A stretch of DNA of 43,289 nt from Flavobacteriales bacterium. GTDB lineage: Bacteria; Bacteroidota; Bacteroidia; Flavobacteriales; Flavobacteriaceae. Where the stretch lies: positions 1-43,289 of the forward strand of contig SGZJ01000010.1 of NCBI GenBank assembly GCA_004213995.1, written 5' to 3'. Shown here piece by piece: positions 8,512 through 17,447 of the stretch. The notes below the pieces were generated by a model. The model saw nothing but the letters and a program-made list of their open reading frames with translations. It made no database searches and was not told where the DNA came from. A program made the position numbers and the translations under genes. Within the stretch, counting starts at the first letter, position 1; each line of letters starts with the position of its first letter.

Positions 8512-9941
8512 GAAATAAAAATAAAAAAACAAAAATAGTTGCAACTCTAGGTCCATCTGTAAATTCTAAATCAAAATTAAAGAAAGTATTGGATGAAGGG
8601 GTTAATGTTTTAAGAATAAATTTTTCACATGCTATTCATGATGATGTCAAGAACACGATTAATTTAATTAGAGACTTAAATTCTACTTATCACTATAATG
8701 CTGCTATTTTAGCAGATCTTCAAGGTCCTAAAATTAGAATTGGTAAAGTGAAAGATGATTACACTGTTAAAAAAGGAGATATAATTTCATTTAAAACTGG
8801 AGATCAATTTATCGCAGATAAAAATGAATTTTATATGAGTTATTCAAACTTCGCCAAGGATGTAAAAGTTGGAGAAAAAATATTAATAGACGACGGTAAA
8901 TTAATTTTTGAAGTAACTAAGACAGATAAAAAAAATACTGTTCATGCGAAATCTATCCTAGATGGAATTATTAGATCCAATAAAGGGGTAAATTTACCCA
9001 ATACACTGATTTCACTACCAGCTCTAACTAATAAAGACAAAGAAGATGCTATTTTTGCTATCTCACAAAAGGTGGACTGGATTGCTTTATCATTTGTTAG
9101 AAATGCAAAAGATTTAAAGGACTTAAATGACTTAATTTACAAGCATTCTGACGTGAAAATTCCTGTAATCGCTAAAATAGAAAAGCCAGAGGCAGTTTTA
9201 GCTATTGATGATATAATACAAAATTGTGATGGATTGATGGTTGCAAGAGGAGATCTTGGGGTTGAAGTCCCTAGTGAGCAAGTTCCGCTCATACAAAAAA
9301 AACTAGTTTATAAGGCTAAAAAATGTAGAATACCTGTAATCATTGCTACCCAAATGATGGAAAGTATGATGGATAGTTTAACTCCATCTAGAGCAGAAGT
9401 AAATGATGTTGCAAATTCAATTATTGATGGTGCAGACGCGGTTATGTTAAGTGGTGAAACTTCGGTAGGAAAATTTCCTGTTGAGGTTATTAAACAAATC
9501 TCTAAAATTATTAATTCTGTTGAATACTCTAGTTTAATTAAAGTTCCCGAAAATCCTCCAACAATAAAAACAAATAGATATATAACAAAAGCTATATGTT
9601 ATCATGCGTCTCATATGGCTGATGAAATTGATGCCAAAGCTATTATGACTTTGACCAACAGTGGATATACAGCTTTTCAAATATCTGCATGGAGACCTCA
9701 TTCAAATATTCTAGTCTTTACATCTAATAAAAGAATTTTAAATAGATTAAGTTTATTGTGGGGAGTAAAGGCTTTTTACTACAATAAATTTAGTAGTACT
9801 GACATAACTATTGAAGAAATTACTAAGATTGCAATCTCTGAGGGCTATATATCAAAAGGGGATTTCACTATTAGCTTAGCCGCAATGCCAATAAAAGCAA
9901 AAGGAATGGTAAATACCTTAAGAGTAAATCAGGTAACTTAA
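8508..9941 (+). CDS. pyk: Pyruvate kinase
   Basis: Last step of glycolysis: phosphoenolpyruvate plus ADP gives pyruvate and ATP. The 477-residue sequence shows TKIVATLGPS at the start, RINFSHA, DLQGPKIRIG, VIAKIEKPEA with the catalytic Lys, VARGDLGVE (metal-binding) and IIATQMMESM. A regulatory C-terminal domain follows MLSGETSVGKFPVE. It overlaps the upstream gene by 4 nt and is followed 6 nt later by the CYTH gene, so the three are likely co-translated. Confidence 0.97.
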   Translation: MRNKNKKTKIVATLGPSVNSKSKLKKVLDEGVNVLRINFSHAIHDDVKNTINLIRDLNSTYHYNAAILADLQGPKIRIGKVKDDYTVKKGDIISFKTGDQFIADKNEFYMSYSNFAKDVKVGEKILIDDGKLIFEVTKTDKKNTVHAKSILDGIIRSNKGVNLPNTLISLPALTNKDKEDAIFAISQKVDWIALSFVRNAKDLKDLNDLIYKHSDVKIPVIAKIEKPEAVLAIDDIIQNCDGLMVARGDLGVEVPSEQVPLIQKKLVYKAKKCRIPVIIATQMMESMMDSLTPSRAEVNDVANSIIDGADAVMLSGETSVGKFPVEVIKQISKIINSVEYSSLIKVPENPPTIKTNRYITKAICYHASHMADEIDAKAIMTLTNSGYTAFQISAWRPHSNILVFTSNKRILNRLSLLWGVKAFYYNKFSSTDITIEEITKIAISEGYISKGDFTISLAAMPIKAKGMVNTLRVNQVT

Positions 9942-9947
9942 GATGTT

Positions 9948-10415
9948 TTGATAGAAATAGAAAGAAAATTCTTAGTAAAATCTGACAAATATAGGTCTGA
10001 TGCATTTAAAGTACAGTTATTATCTCAAGCATATCTAAATAATAATCCAGATAAATCTGTTAGAATTAGGATAGTTGACAATGAAGGATTTATAACGATT
10101 AAAGGACCTTCTAACGATGGTGGATTTTCTAGGTTTGAATGGGAAAAAAAAATTCCATTTGATGAAGCAGTTGAGTTAATGAAACTTTGTGGAGATCAGC
10201 TAATTTTAAAAAAAAGGTATTTTGTAAAACACAACAAAATAATCTTAGAAGTTGACGAATTTTTAAATAATAATAAAGGATTAGTTGTTGCAGAAGTAGA
10301 ATTAAAAACAACTAGCCAAAAGATAGTCTTACCTGATTGGATAGCAGAAGAAGTAACAGGAGTTAATAAGTATTATAATTTGAGTTTGATCTCCAACCCA
10401 TTTAGTAGTTGGTAG
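9948..10415 (+). CDS. CYTH-domain protein (triphosphate tunnel metalloenzyme)
   Basis: A 155-residue member of the CYTH/TTM superfamily. The signature ExExK is at the extreme N-terminus (IEIERKF), followed by SVRIRIVDNEGFITIKGP (tunnel strands), FEWEKKIP and a late Glu-rich strand (VVAEVELKTT). Short bacterial members hydrolyse inorganic triphosphate or related substrates; which one applies here is unknown. The start is TTG: the nearby ATG at 9943 runs straight into a stop, whereas TTG puts the ExExK motif at residues 3-7, as in homologues. It lies just 6 nt after pyk. Confidence 0.88.
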   Translation: MIEIERKFLVKSDKYRSDAFKVQLLSQAYLNNNPDKSVRIRIVDNEGFITIKGPSNDGGFSRFEWEKKIPFDEAVELMKLCGDQLILKKRYFVKHNKIILEVDEFLNNNKGLVVAEVELKTTSQKIVLPDWIAEEVTGVNKYYNLSLISNPFSSW

Positions 10416-10470
10416 ATTAAAATATTGAACTAAATGATTATCTTCGTCCTCACAAACAAAAACAATAAAT

Positions 10471-12018
10471 ATGAATATTTCTGAATTTGGAATTAATCAG
10501 GCATTAAAGACTCTAGGAGTTAATAAAAACAACTTAGGTTCTTCAACTGGATCTAATTTTTTTGCTTCTGGAGAAAATATACAAAGTTTTTCACCTGTCG
10601 ATGGTGAATTAATTGGTACTGTTCAAGCTACAACTAAGGAAGATTATGAAAAAATTATTAAAACTTCTTCTAATGCATTTAAACAATGGAGGGACAAAAC
10701 TGCACCTGAAAGAGGTGAAGTGGTACGACAGTTTGGTAATAAATTAAGAGATTTTAAAGAGCCATTAGGAAAGTTAGTTTCTTATGAGATGGGGAAAAGT
10801 TATCAAGAAGGATTAGGAGAAGTTCAAGAAATGATCGATATATGTGACTTTGCAGTTGGTTTGTCAAGGCAACTTCACGGATTAACAATGCATAGTGAAA
10901 GGCCAGGTCACAGAATGTATGAACAATACCATTCCTTAGGAATTGTAGGTATTATTTCTGCTTTTAATTTTCCTGTTGCAGTTTGGGCATGGAATACTGC
11001 ATTAGCTTGGGTTTGTGGAGATGTTTGTGTGTGGAAACCTAGTGAAAAAACTCCTTTATGTGGGATAGCTTGTCAAAACATTATAGCGGAAGTTTTTAAA
11101 GAAAACAATGTTCCTGAAGGAGTATCTTGTCTTATTAACGGAGATTATAAAGTAGGTGAGTTTATGAGCAAGGACTCTAGAATTCCTTTGGTTTCGGCAA
11201 CTGGCTCAACTAGGATGGGTAAAATTGTAGCTAGCGAGGTAGCCGGGAGATTAGGAAAGTCATTATTAGAATTAGGAGGAAACAATGCAATAATTGTATC
11301 TCCAGATTCAGATTTAAAAATGACAGTGATTGGTTCCGTATTTGGAGCAGTCGGCACTGCAGGTCAAAGATGCACTAGTACAAGAAGATTAATTATACAC
11401 GAAACTATTTATGATAAAGTAAAAAACGCATTAGTAGAAGCCTATAAGCAATTAAAAATTGGAAATCCTTTGGATGAATCAAATCACGTTGGACCATTAA
11501 TTGATATACTTGCTGTTGATTCTTATAACAATGCATTAAATAAAGTTGTAGAAGAAGGTGGAAAAATAATAGTTAATGGTGGTGTTTTGTCAGGTGAAGG
11601 ATACGAAAGTGGTTGTTATGTAAAGCCTGCAATTGCTGAAGCTAAACCAAATTTTAATATTGTGCAGCACGAAACATTTGCTCCAGTTTTATACTTGTTA
11701 AAGTATAGTGGTTCAGTTGAAAATGCAATTGAAATTCAAAACGAGGTAAAACAAGGGTTGTCATCATCTATTATGACTAACAACCTTAGAGAGGCTGAGT
11801 TATTTTTATCTGTAAATGGATCAGATTGCGGTATTGCTAATGTAAATATTGGAACCTCTGGTGCTGAAATTGGAGGTGCTTTTGGAGGAGAAAAAGATAC
11901 TGGAGGGGGAAGAGAATCTGGTTCAGATGCTTGGAAAGTGTACATGAGAAGACAAACAAATACCATAAATTATACTACTGATTTACCATTAGCACAAGGA
12001 ATTAAGTTTGATTTATAA
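10471..12018 (+). CDS. Aldehyde dehydrogenase, ALDH7-like (aminoadipate-semialdehyde / piperideine-6-carboxylate type)
   Basis: NAD(P)-dependent aldehyde dehydrogenase of 515 residues. Asn166 (SAFNFPVAVWAWN), Glu267 (LELGGNNA) and nucleophile Cys301 (GQRCTSTRR) are all present. Overall length and segments such as SVRIPL-type neighbours SRIPLVSATGSTRMG resemble antiquitin/ALDH7, which oxidises alpha-aminoadipic semialdehyde in lysine catabolism. Substrate is inferred from subfamily resemblance only; no lysine aminotransferase gene is nearby. Its stop is nested with that of the convergent dehydrogenase gene in TTATAA. Confidence 0.88.
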   Translation: MNISEFGINQALKTLGVNKNNLGSSTGSNFFASGENIQSFSPVDGELIGTVQATTKEDYEKIIKTSSNAFKQWRDKTAPERGEVVRQFGNKLRDFKEPLGKLVSYEMGKSYQEGLGEVQEMIDICDFAVGLSRQLHGLTMHSERPGHRMYEQYHSLGIVGIISAFNFPVAVWAWNTALAWVCGDVCVWKPSEKTPLCGIACQNIIAEVFKENNVPEGVSCLINGDYKVGEFMSKDSRIPLVSATGSTRMGKIVASEVAGRLGKSLLELGGNNAIIVSPDSDLKMTVIGSVFGAVGTAGQRCTSTRRLIIHETIYDKVKNALVEAYKQLKIGNPLDESNHVGPLIDILAVDSYNNALNKVVEEGGKIIVNGGVLSGEGYESGCYVKPAIAEAKPNFNIVQHETFAPVLYLLKYSGSVENAIEIQNEVKQGLSSSIMTNNLREAELFLSVNGSDCGIANVNIGTSGAEIGGAFGGEKDTGGGRESGSDAWKVYMRRQTNTINYTTDLPLAQGIKFDL

Positions 12019-12768
12019 TTTTTTATTAATTATAGTACTACAGGCTTGATCTGAAGGTAAAACTAGTATATCAGCAATGTTTACATGTTTTGGTCTTGAT
12101 ATAACAAATGAAATAATTTCTGCTATATCTTCTGCTTGCAATGCTTCATATCCTTTGTAAACATTTTTAGCAGTTTGCGTATCACCTTTAAATCTGACAT
12201 CAGAAAAAGATGTTTCAACCAGCCCAGGATTAATTTCTGAGACTTTAATATTATGCTTATTTAGGTCTAATCGAAGACTCTGACTTATTGCTTTTACAGC
12301 ATATTTACTTGCGCAGTAAATATTTCCTTTGGGATAAACTTCTCTGCCTGCAAGAGACCCAATATTTATAATGTGACCAGTTGAATTTTCAATCATATTA
12401 TTGACAATAGCTTTTGTCACATACATTAGCCCTTTAACATTAATATCAATCATTTTATCCCAATCATTGATATTTCCATCTTGAAAAAAATCCATACCAT
12501 GTGCATTTCCAGCATTATTTATTAGTACATGTATATTTTTCCATTTTTCTGGTAAGCTGGAAATTGAACGAATAACTTCAGGATTCAATGAAACATCAAA
12601 GCACAATGAAATTGTTGAAGTTATTTTATTTAAGTCATCTTCTATTGAGCAAAGAACTTCATTTCGTCTACCACAAAGAATAAGTTTAAATCCAAGTTTG
12701 GCTAACTCATATGCAGTTGCTTTTCCAATCCCACTAGTTGCTCCAGTAATTAATGCTATTTTATCCAT
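12013..12768 (-). CDS. Short-chain dehydrogenase, YdfG-like
   Basis: A classical SDR of 251 residues with a Rossmann fold: TGATSGIG (8-15) binds the cofactor, NNAG is at 84-87, and the triad is Ser138, Tyr151 and Lys155 (YCASK). Arg residues after the second strand (CGRRNE) favour NADP. The sequence resembles YdfG, which reduces 3-oxo acids such as malonic semialdehyde and oxidises 3-hydroxy amino acids. It is transcribed toward the ALDH7-like gene, so any metabolic link is not operonic. The 158-bp gap to moxR should hold divergent promoters, but I see no exact TAnnTTTG there. Confidence 0.9.
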   Translation of the reverse strand: MDKIALITGATSGIGKATAYELAKLGFKLILCGRRNEVLCSIEDDLNKITSTISLCFDVSLNPEVIRSISSLPEKWKNIHVLINNAGNAHGMDFFQDGNINDWDKMIDINVKGLMYVTKAIVNNMIENSTGHIINIGSLAGREVYPKGNIYCASKYAVKAISQSLRLDLNKHNIKVSEINPGLVETSFSDVRFKGDTQTAKNVYKGYEALQAEDIAEIISFVISRPKHVNIADILVLPSDQACSTIINKKL

Positions 12769-12926
12769 CCTATAAATATATGCATCTATTAAATATTATT
12801 AAAAAATATGTTAAAATTATTGTTAATTTTTTGTTTTTTTAACCAATTATTAACAGGGTAGAAGTAATATTTTTAACAAATTGCAAAGTGTTATTCATTT
12901 AACACTGAAATATTAAAATTTAAAAG

Positions 12927-13922
12927 ATGGAAAATAAAATAAACATTAAGGAAATTAATGAAAAAATTGAGAAAGAGAGTGCTTTTATCGATTTACTAAT
13001 ATTTGAACTTAATAAGGTAATTGTAGGGCAAAAACCAATGATTGAAAGGTTGTTAATAGGCCTTCTTGGTAAAGGTCATATCTTGTTAGAAGGAGTGCCT
13101 GGTTTAGCCAAAACACTAGTTATTAATTCCTTATCTAAGGCCATAAAAGGGTCTTTTAGTAGAATTCAATTTACACCTGATTTACTTCCCGCAGATGTTG
13201 TTGGTACCCAAATATATAATATTAAAGAGACTAATTTTTCAGTGAAAAAAGGACCTGTCTTTGCAAATTTTGTTTTAGCTGATGAAATAAATAGAGCTCC
13301 AGCCAAAGTGCAGTCTGCATTACTTGAAGCCATGCAAGAAAAGCAGGTTACTATAGGTGATGAAACTTTCATTTTAGATAAACCTTTTTTAGTAATGGCA
13401 ACGCAAAATCCTGTAGAGCAAGAAGGGACTTATACATTACCTGAAGCCCAAGTCGATAGATTTATGTTAAAAACAGTAGTTGATTACCCATCTATGGATG
13501 ATGAAAAATTAATTATTAGAGCAAATTTATCTGGCAGTTTTGAAAAAATTAGTCCAGTTGTTTCAATCAAAGAAATTATTAAAGCTCAAAAAACAATTAA
13601 CGAGGTTTATATGGATGAAAAAATAGAGTCATATATCCTAGACATAATATTTGCAACTAGAGAACCTTCAAAATATAAATTATCTGAACTTGAGCCTTTA
13701 ATATCCTTTGGAGCATCCCCAAGAGGTAGTATTAATCTTGCATTAGCTTCAAAGTGTTATGCCTTTATTAAAAGAAGAGGGTATGTTATCCCTGAAGACG
13801 TTAGGGCAGTTGTTCATGATGTTTTAAGGCACAGAATAGGAATTACTTATGAGGCTGAGGCAGAAAACTTAACATCTGTTGACATCATAAATAAAATTGT
13901 TAATCAAATTGAAGTCCCTTAA
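12927..13922 (+). CDS. MoxR-family AAA+ ATPase of the Bat operon
   Basis: A MoxR chaperone-like ATPase of 331 residues. Walker A is GVPGLAKT (56-63), Walker B is VLADEINRAPAK (117-128), and the MoxR segment ATQNPVEQEGTYTLPEAQVDRF is clear. In this class the ATPase is thought to remodel or activate von Willebrand A-domain partners encoded next to it. It is the first gene of a nine-gene run; the DUF58 gene follows after 10 bp. Confidence 0.95.
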   Translation: MENKINIKEINEKIEKESAFIDLLIFELNKVIVGQKPMIERLLIGLLGKGHILLEGVPGLAKTLVINSLSKAIKGSFSRIQFTPDLLPADVVGTQIYNIKETNFSVKKGPVFANFVLADEINRAPAKVQSALLEAMQEKQVTIGDETFILDKPFLVMATQNPVEQEGTYTLPEAQVDRFMLKTVVDYPSMDDEKLIIRANLSGSFEKISPVVSIKEIIKAQKTINEVYMDEKIESYILDIIFATREPSKYKLSELEPLISFGASPRGSINLALASKCYAFIKRRGYVIPEDVRAVVHDVLRHRIGITYEAEAENLTSVDIINKIVNQIEVP

Positions 13923-13932
13923 ATTTTGATTT

Positions 13933-14799
13933 ATGGATACTAAAGATCTTTTAAAGAAAGTTAGAAAAATTGAAATTAAAACTAGAAGGTTATCAGACCA
14001 TATTTTTGGTGGTGAATACCATTCTACTTTTAAGGGAAAGGGAATGACTTTTAGTGAAGTTAGACAGTATCAAATAGGTGACGATGTTAGGACGATTGAC
14101 TGGAATGTAACGGCTAGGTATAAAGAGCCATATATAAAAGTTTTTGAAGAAGAACGAGAGCAGACATTAATGTTAATGGTAGACGTCTCCGGGTCTAAAT
14201 TTTTTGGAACCAACGATGTTTTTAAAAATGAATATGTTACTGAAATTGCCGCAACTTTATCTTTTTCAGCGAATCAAAACAATGATAAAATTGGTTTAAT
14301 ATTATTCACAGATGTAATTGAATTATACATTCCACCTAAAAAAGGCAAGACACATATATTAAGAATAATCAGAGAATTATTAGACTTTAAGCCGATAAGT
14401 AAAAAAACCGATATTCATTTTGCATTTAAATTTTTGTCGAACGTCCAAAAAAACAAATCGATTGTATTCATAATATCTGATTTTATTTCGCCTGATTATT
14501 TTAAAAGCTTAAAAATTAGTTCTTCTAAACACGATATTACTGGGATTAGAATTTTTGATAAAGGGGAAGAATCAATTCCAAATTTGGGCTTGATTCAAGC
14601 TATAGATAGTGAAACAGGAGTCGTTTCTACAATCAATACAAGTTCTTCAAGAGTTAGATCATCTTACAAAAAACAGTATTTGTCCAATGTAAAAGTATTT
14701 GAGAATAACTTCAAACGCTCTGGAGCTGGAATAATCAATTGTGGAATTGAAGAGAGTTATGTTAAAAAGTTACTTGGATATTTTAAAAATAGAAGTTAA
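13933..14799 (+). CDS. DUF58 / von Willebrand A-like protein
   Basis: A 288-residue soluble protein with the DUF58 core (GDDVRTIDWNVTARYKEP, then KVFEEEREQTLMLMVDVSGS). The latter continues into a vWA-like fold with DVSGS as a metal-site remnant. DUF58 proteins always accompany MoxR and are considered its partner or adaptor. The next gene's ATG follows the stop immediately (no gap), so expression is coupled. Confidence 0.93.
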   Translation: MDTKDLLKKVRKIEIKTRRLSDHIFGGEYHSTFKGKGMTFSEVRQYQIGDDVRTIDWNVTARYKEPYIKVFEEEREQTLMLMVDVSGSKFFGTNDVFKNEYVTEIAATLSFSANQNNDKIGLILFTDVIELYIPPKKGKTHILRIIRELLDFKPISKKTDIHFAFKFLSNVQKNKSIVFIISDFISPDYFKSLKISSSKHDITGIRIFDKGEESIPNLGLIQAIDSETGVVSTINTSSSRVRSSYKKQYLSNVKVFENNFKRSGAGIINCGIEESYVKKLLGYFKNRS

Positions 14800-16443
14800 A
14801 TGAGAATTAACAGTTTAACATATAATTTTTTAAAAATAAAATTTTTAGGACTATTCTTCTTTGCTTTGTTTAACCAATTAAATGCTCAAGAGGCCTCAAG
14901 CTTTGTAGATACTACAAGTATTAGAATTGGAGAACAGATTAATTATAAAATCAATATTAAATTAGATTCATTAGATGAGATTAATTTTCCTAAAGCCAAA
15001 GACTTTGCCCCCTTTGAACTTATAAACGAATTTAAAGTAGATACTAACTATTTAGATAAAAAATTTATAATAAGTAAGCAGTTTGCTTTAACTTTTTTTG
15101 ACTCTGGCACATATTATATCCCTTCACAAAAATTAAGTCTTTTAGATAAAGAAATCGAATTAGATTCCTTTAAAGTAACAATTAACCCTGTAAAAATAGA
15201 CACCACTAAACAAGGCCTTTATGATATAAAACCTATTATGAAATCAAACACTAAGTTTGATTTTCTGTTTTGGCTTTATATTTTAATATTCATCATTGTC
15301 TTCTGTACTTTCTTATACTTTAAAAATCAGATTTTCTCATTTTTTACAATTAATAAATTGGAAGTAGAATATCTAACACCTTATGAAAAGGCTGTAACTG
15401 AGCTGTCAAAAATTAAAAACCTCAATTACCTTTCTGAAATTGACATCAAAACTTATTATTCAGATTTAACATTTGTCATTAGAAATTTTATTGAAGAAAA
15501 AATTATAGATAATGCATTAGAGTGTACAACAAAAGAATTAATTCAGAAACTCTCTTTATTAAAAACATCAAAGAAACTAAACTTTTCTAATTCAACTTTA
15601 AAAAATATTGAAGATGTATTTTCCAGAGCAGACCTTGTTAAGTTTGCAAAATATGAGCCAGATACTCAATCTGCATCAACTGATTTAGAAACACTAACCA
15701 AGGAGCTTGAAAAGATTAAATTAATATTGCCTGAACCTTCTGAGGAAGAATTAGAAAAAAATCTTAAAATTCAAGAAGACCTCAGAAGAAAAAGATTAAA
15801 AAATAGAAATAACAAAATTGCTATATACTCACTATTATCTCTATTTCTTATTTATTTAACTGCTTCTATAATTTATGGTTTTACTTACGTAAATGATAAG
15901 ATATTTCAAAAACAAAATTTGATATTTCTTGAATCTGACAATTGGGTTAGCTCTAGTTATGGTGCTCCACCAATTACAATTTCAACCCCAGAGGTGTTAA
16001 TTAGAAATACTGATAGCCTTACATTTAGTGTAATCGAAGCCTCTTCAAAATCAGAATTTAGTTTTAATAATATTAAAGATCCATTATATATTACACTTAC
16101 TAATTTTAAACTTACTGAAAACAGCTCTAGTATTAAACTACAAGATGTAATGGTTAGCTCTATAGAAACTATTGAAAAACTAGGAGTTAAAAACATCATT
16201 ACTAAATTTGAAAAATTTCAAACTCCCAATGAAGCAGAAGGATTAATGATTTATGGATCTGCAGATTTTCCTGTGGATAAGCCAAATCAATTTAGAAAGT
16301 CAAAATATAAAATATTTGGATTTATCAACAATCAAGATTATAAGCAGATCTTTATTTCATGGGAAGAAAATGACAACTATATTGTTGAAATTATTGACAG
16401 AATTATAAACTCTATTGAATTAGTAAAAAACAAAACAAACTAA
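14800..16443 (+). CDS. BatD-like membrane protein with extra C-terminal domain (Bat operon, unnamed)
   Basis: A 547-residue protein. A signal peptide (about 1-29, ending FNQLNAQ) precedes a BatD-like beta domain (about 31-130) and a first membrane segment (about 155-175). Then comes a helical cytoplasmic region (about 190-340), including SRADLVKFAKYEPD, which resembles the BatD C-terminal helices. A second membrane segment (about 341-362) leads to a ~185-residue outside domain with no motif I recognise. Flavobacteria often carry an extra gene at this position between DUF58 and batA. It overlaps batA by one base (TAATG). Role unknown; a scaffold for vWA proteins is an inference. Confidence 0.8.
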   Translation: MRINSLTYNFLKIKFLGLFFFALFNQLNAQEASSFVDTTSIRIGEQINYKINIKLDSLDEINFPKAKDFAPFELINEFKVDTNYLDKKFIISKQFALTFFDSGTYYIPSQKLSLLDKEIELDSFKVTINPVKIDTTKQGLYDIKPIMKSNTKFDFLFWLYILIFIIVFCTFLYFKNQIFSFFTINKLEVEYLTPYEKAVTELSKIKNLNYLSEIDIKTYYSDLTFVIRNFIEEKIIDNALECTTKELIQKLSLLKTSKKLNFSNSTLKNIEDVFSRADLVKFAKYEPDTQSASTDLETLTKELEKIKLILPEPSEEELEKNLKIQEDLRRKRLKNRNNKIAIYSLLSLFLIYLTASIIYGFTYVNDKIFQKQNLIFLESDNWVSSSYGAPPITISTPEVLIRNTDSLTFSVIEASSKSEFSFNNIKDPLYITLTNFKLTENSSSIKLQDVMVSSIETIEKLGVKNIITKFEKFQTPNEAEGLMIYGSADFPVDKPNQFRKSKYKIFGFINNQDYKQIFISWEENDNYIVEIIDRIINSIELVKNKTN

Positions 16444-17447
16444 TGACTTTTAAAATACAGTTTCTAAATCCCGAGTTTTTTTGGTTGCTACTAATAGTCC
16501 CAATCGCTTGTATTTGGTTTATTTTGAAAAAAAATAAGTTCAATAATTCGATATCAGTTCCAAACACAAGCGCTCTATTATCTCAATCTTCTGTTCTTCC
16601 AAAGCTAAAGCCAGTCTTAAATATTCTTAGAATTTTATCTCTAATATTTATAATTATAGCATTGGCAAGACCTCAGATAATTGATGTGACAACCAAAATT
16701 AAAAATAATCAAGGAATAGACATTGTAATGGCAATTGATGTTTCAGCCAGTATGTTAGCAAAAGATTTAAAGCCAAATAGATTAGAGGCCTTAAAAAATG
16801 TTGCTTCTAATTTTATTTTGGACAGAATTAATGATAGAATTGGTTTGGTTGAATATGCTGGAGAGAGTTATACAAAAACTCCGATTACTAGTGATAAGAA
16901 TATTATAATAAAATCACTTAACGAAATTAATTATAACACTATAATTGAGGGTGGAACTGCTATAGGAATGGGATTAGCTACATCTGTTAATAGGATAAAG
17001 GACAGTAAAGCCAAAAGCAAAGTTATTATTTTGTTGACTGATGGGGTTAATAATTCTGGGTTTATAGATCCAAATACAGCTGCTGAATTAGCAATTGAAT
17101 ATGGAATAAAAATATACACGATTGGCATAGGCACTAATGGAATGGCTCTTTCACCTGTTGGAATTGATAATAACGGAAAATTCAGTTATGCAAAAATTCA
17201 AGTTGAAATTGATGAAAATTTACTTATTGAAATTGCAGAAACGACTGGTGGTAAATACTTTAGAGCTACTAATAACAAGAAATTACAAGAAATTTACAGT
17301 GAAATAAACAAATTAGAAAAATCAGATGTTGAAGAAATTAAATACTATAATCATGATGAAAAATATAGATTTTATATTTTACTGGCTATTATATTTTTGA
17401 CAACTGAACTAGTCTTGAAATATACACTCTTTAGAAGCTTTATATAA
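16443..17447 (+). CDS. batA: BatA, membrane-anchored von Willebrand A protein
   Basis: A 334-residue protein with two N-terminal membrane helices (about 12-29 and 60-76), a vWA domain and a C-terminal membrane helix. The metal-ion-dependent adhesion site is complete: Asp99, Ser101, Ser103 (DVSAS), Thr in GGTAIGMGL, and Asp in LLTDGVNNSG. Bat proteins were named for aerotolerance in Bacteroides fragilis; their molecular role is unsettled. The stop and the batB start overlap by one base. Confidence 0.94.
   Translation: MTFKIQFLNPEFFWLLLIVPIACIWFILKKNKFNNSISVPNTSALLSQSSVLPKLKPVLNILRILSLIFIIIALARPQIIDVTTKIKNNQGIDIVMAIDVSASMLAKDLKPNRLEALKNVASNFILDRINDRIGLVEYAGESYTKTPITSDKNIIIKSLNEINYNTIIEGGTAIGMGLATSVNRIKDSKAKSKVIILLTDGVNNSGFIDPNTAAELAIEYGIKIYTIGIGTNGMALSPVGIDNNGKFSYAKIQVEIDENLLIEIAETTGGKYFRATNNKKLQEIYSEINKLEKSDVEEIKYYNHDEKYRFYILLAIIFLTTELVLKYTLFRSFI

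Noticed and set aside
12769-12926. tRNA or small RNA in the largest divergent gap before moxR
   Set aside because: No cloverleaf, GC-rich stem or exact -7 box found; it looks like an ordinary divergent promoter region.
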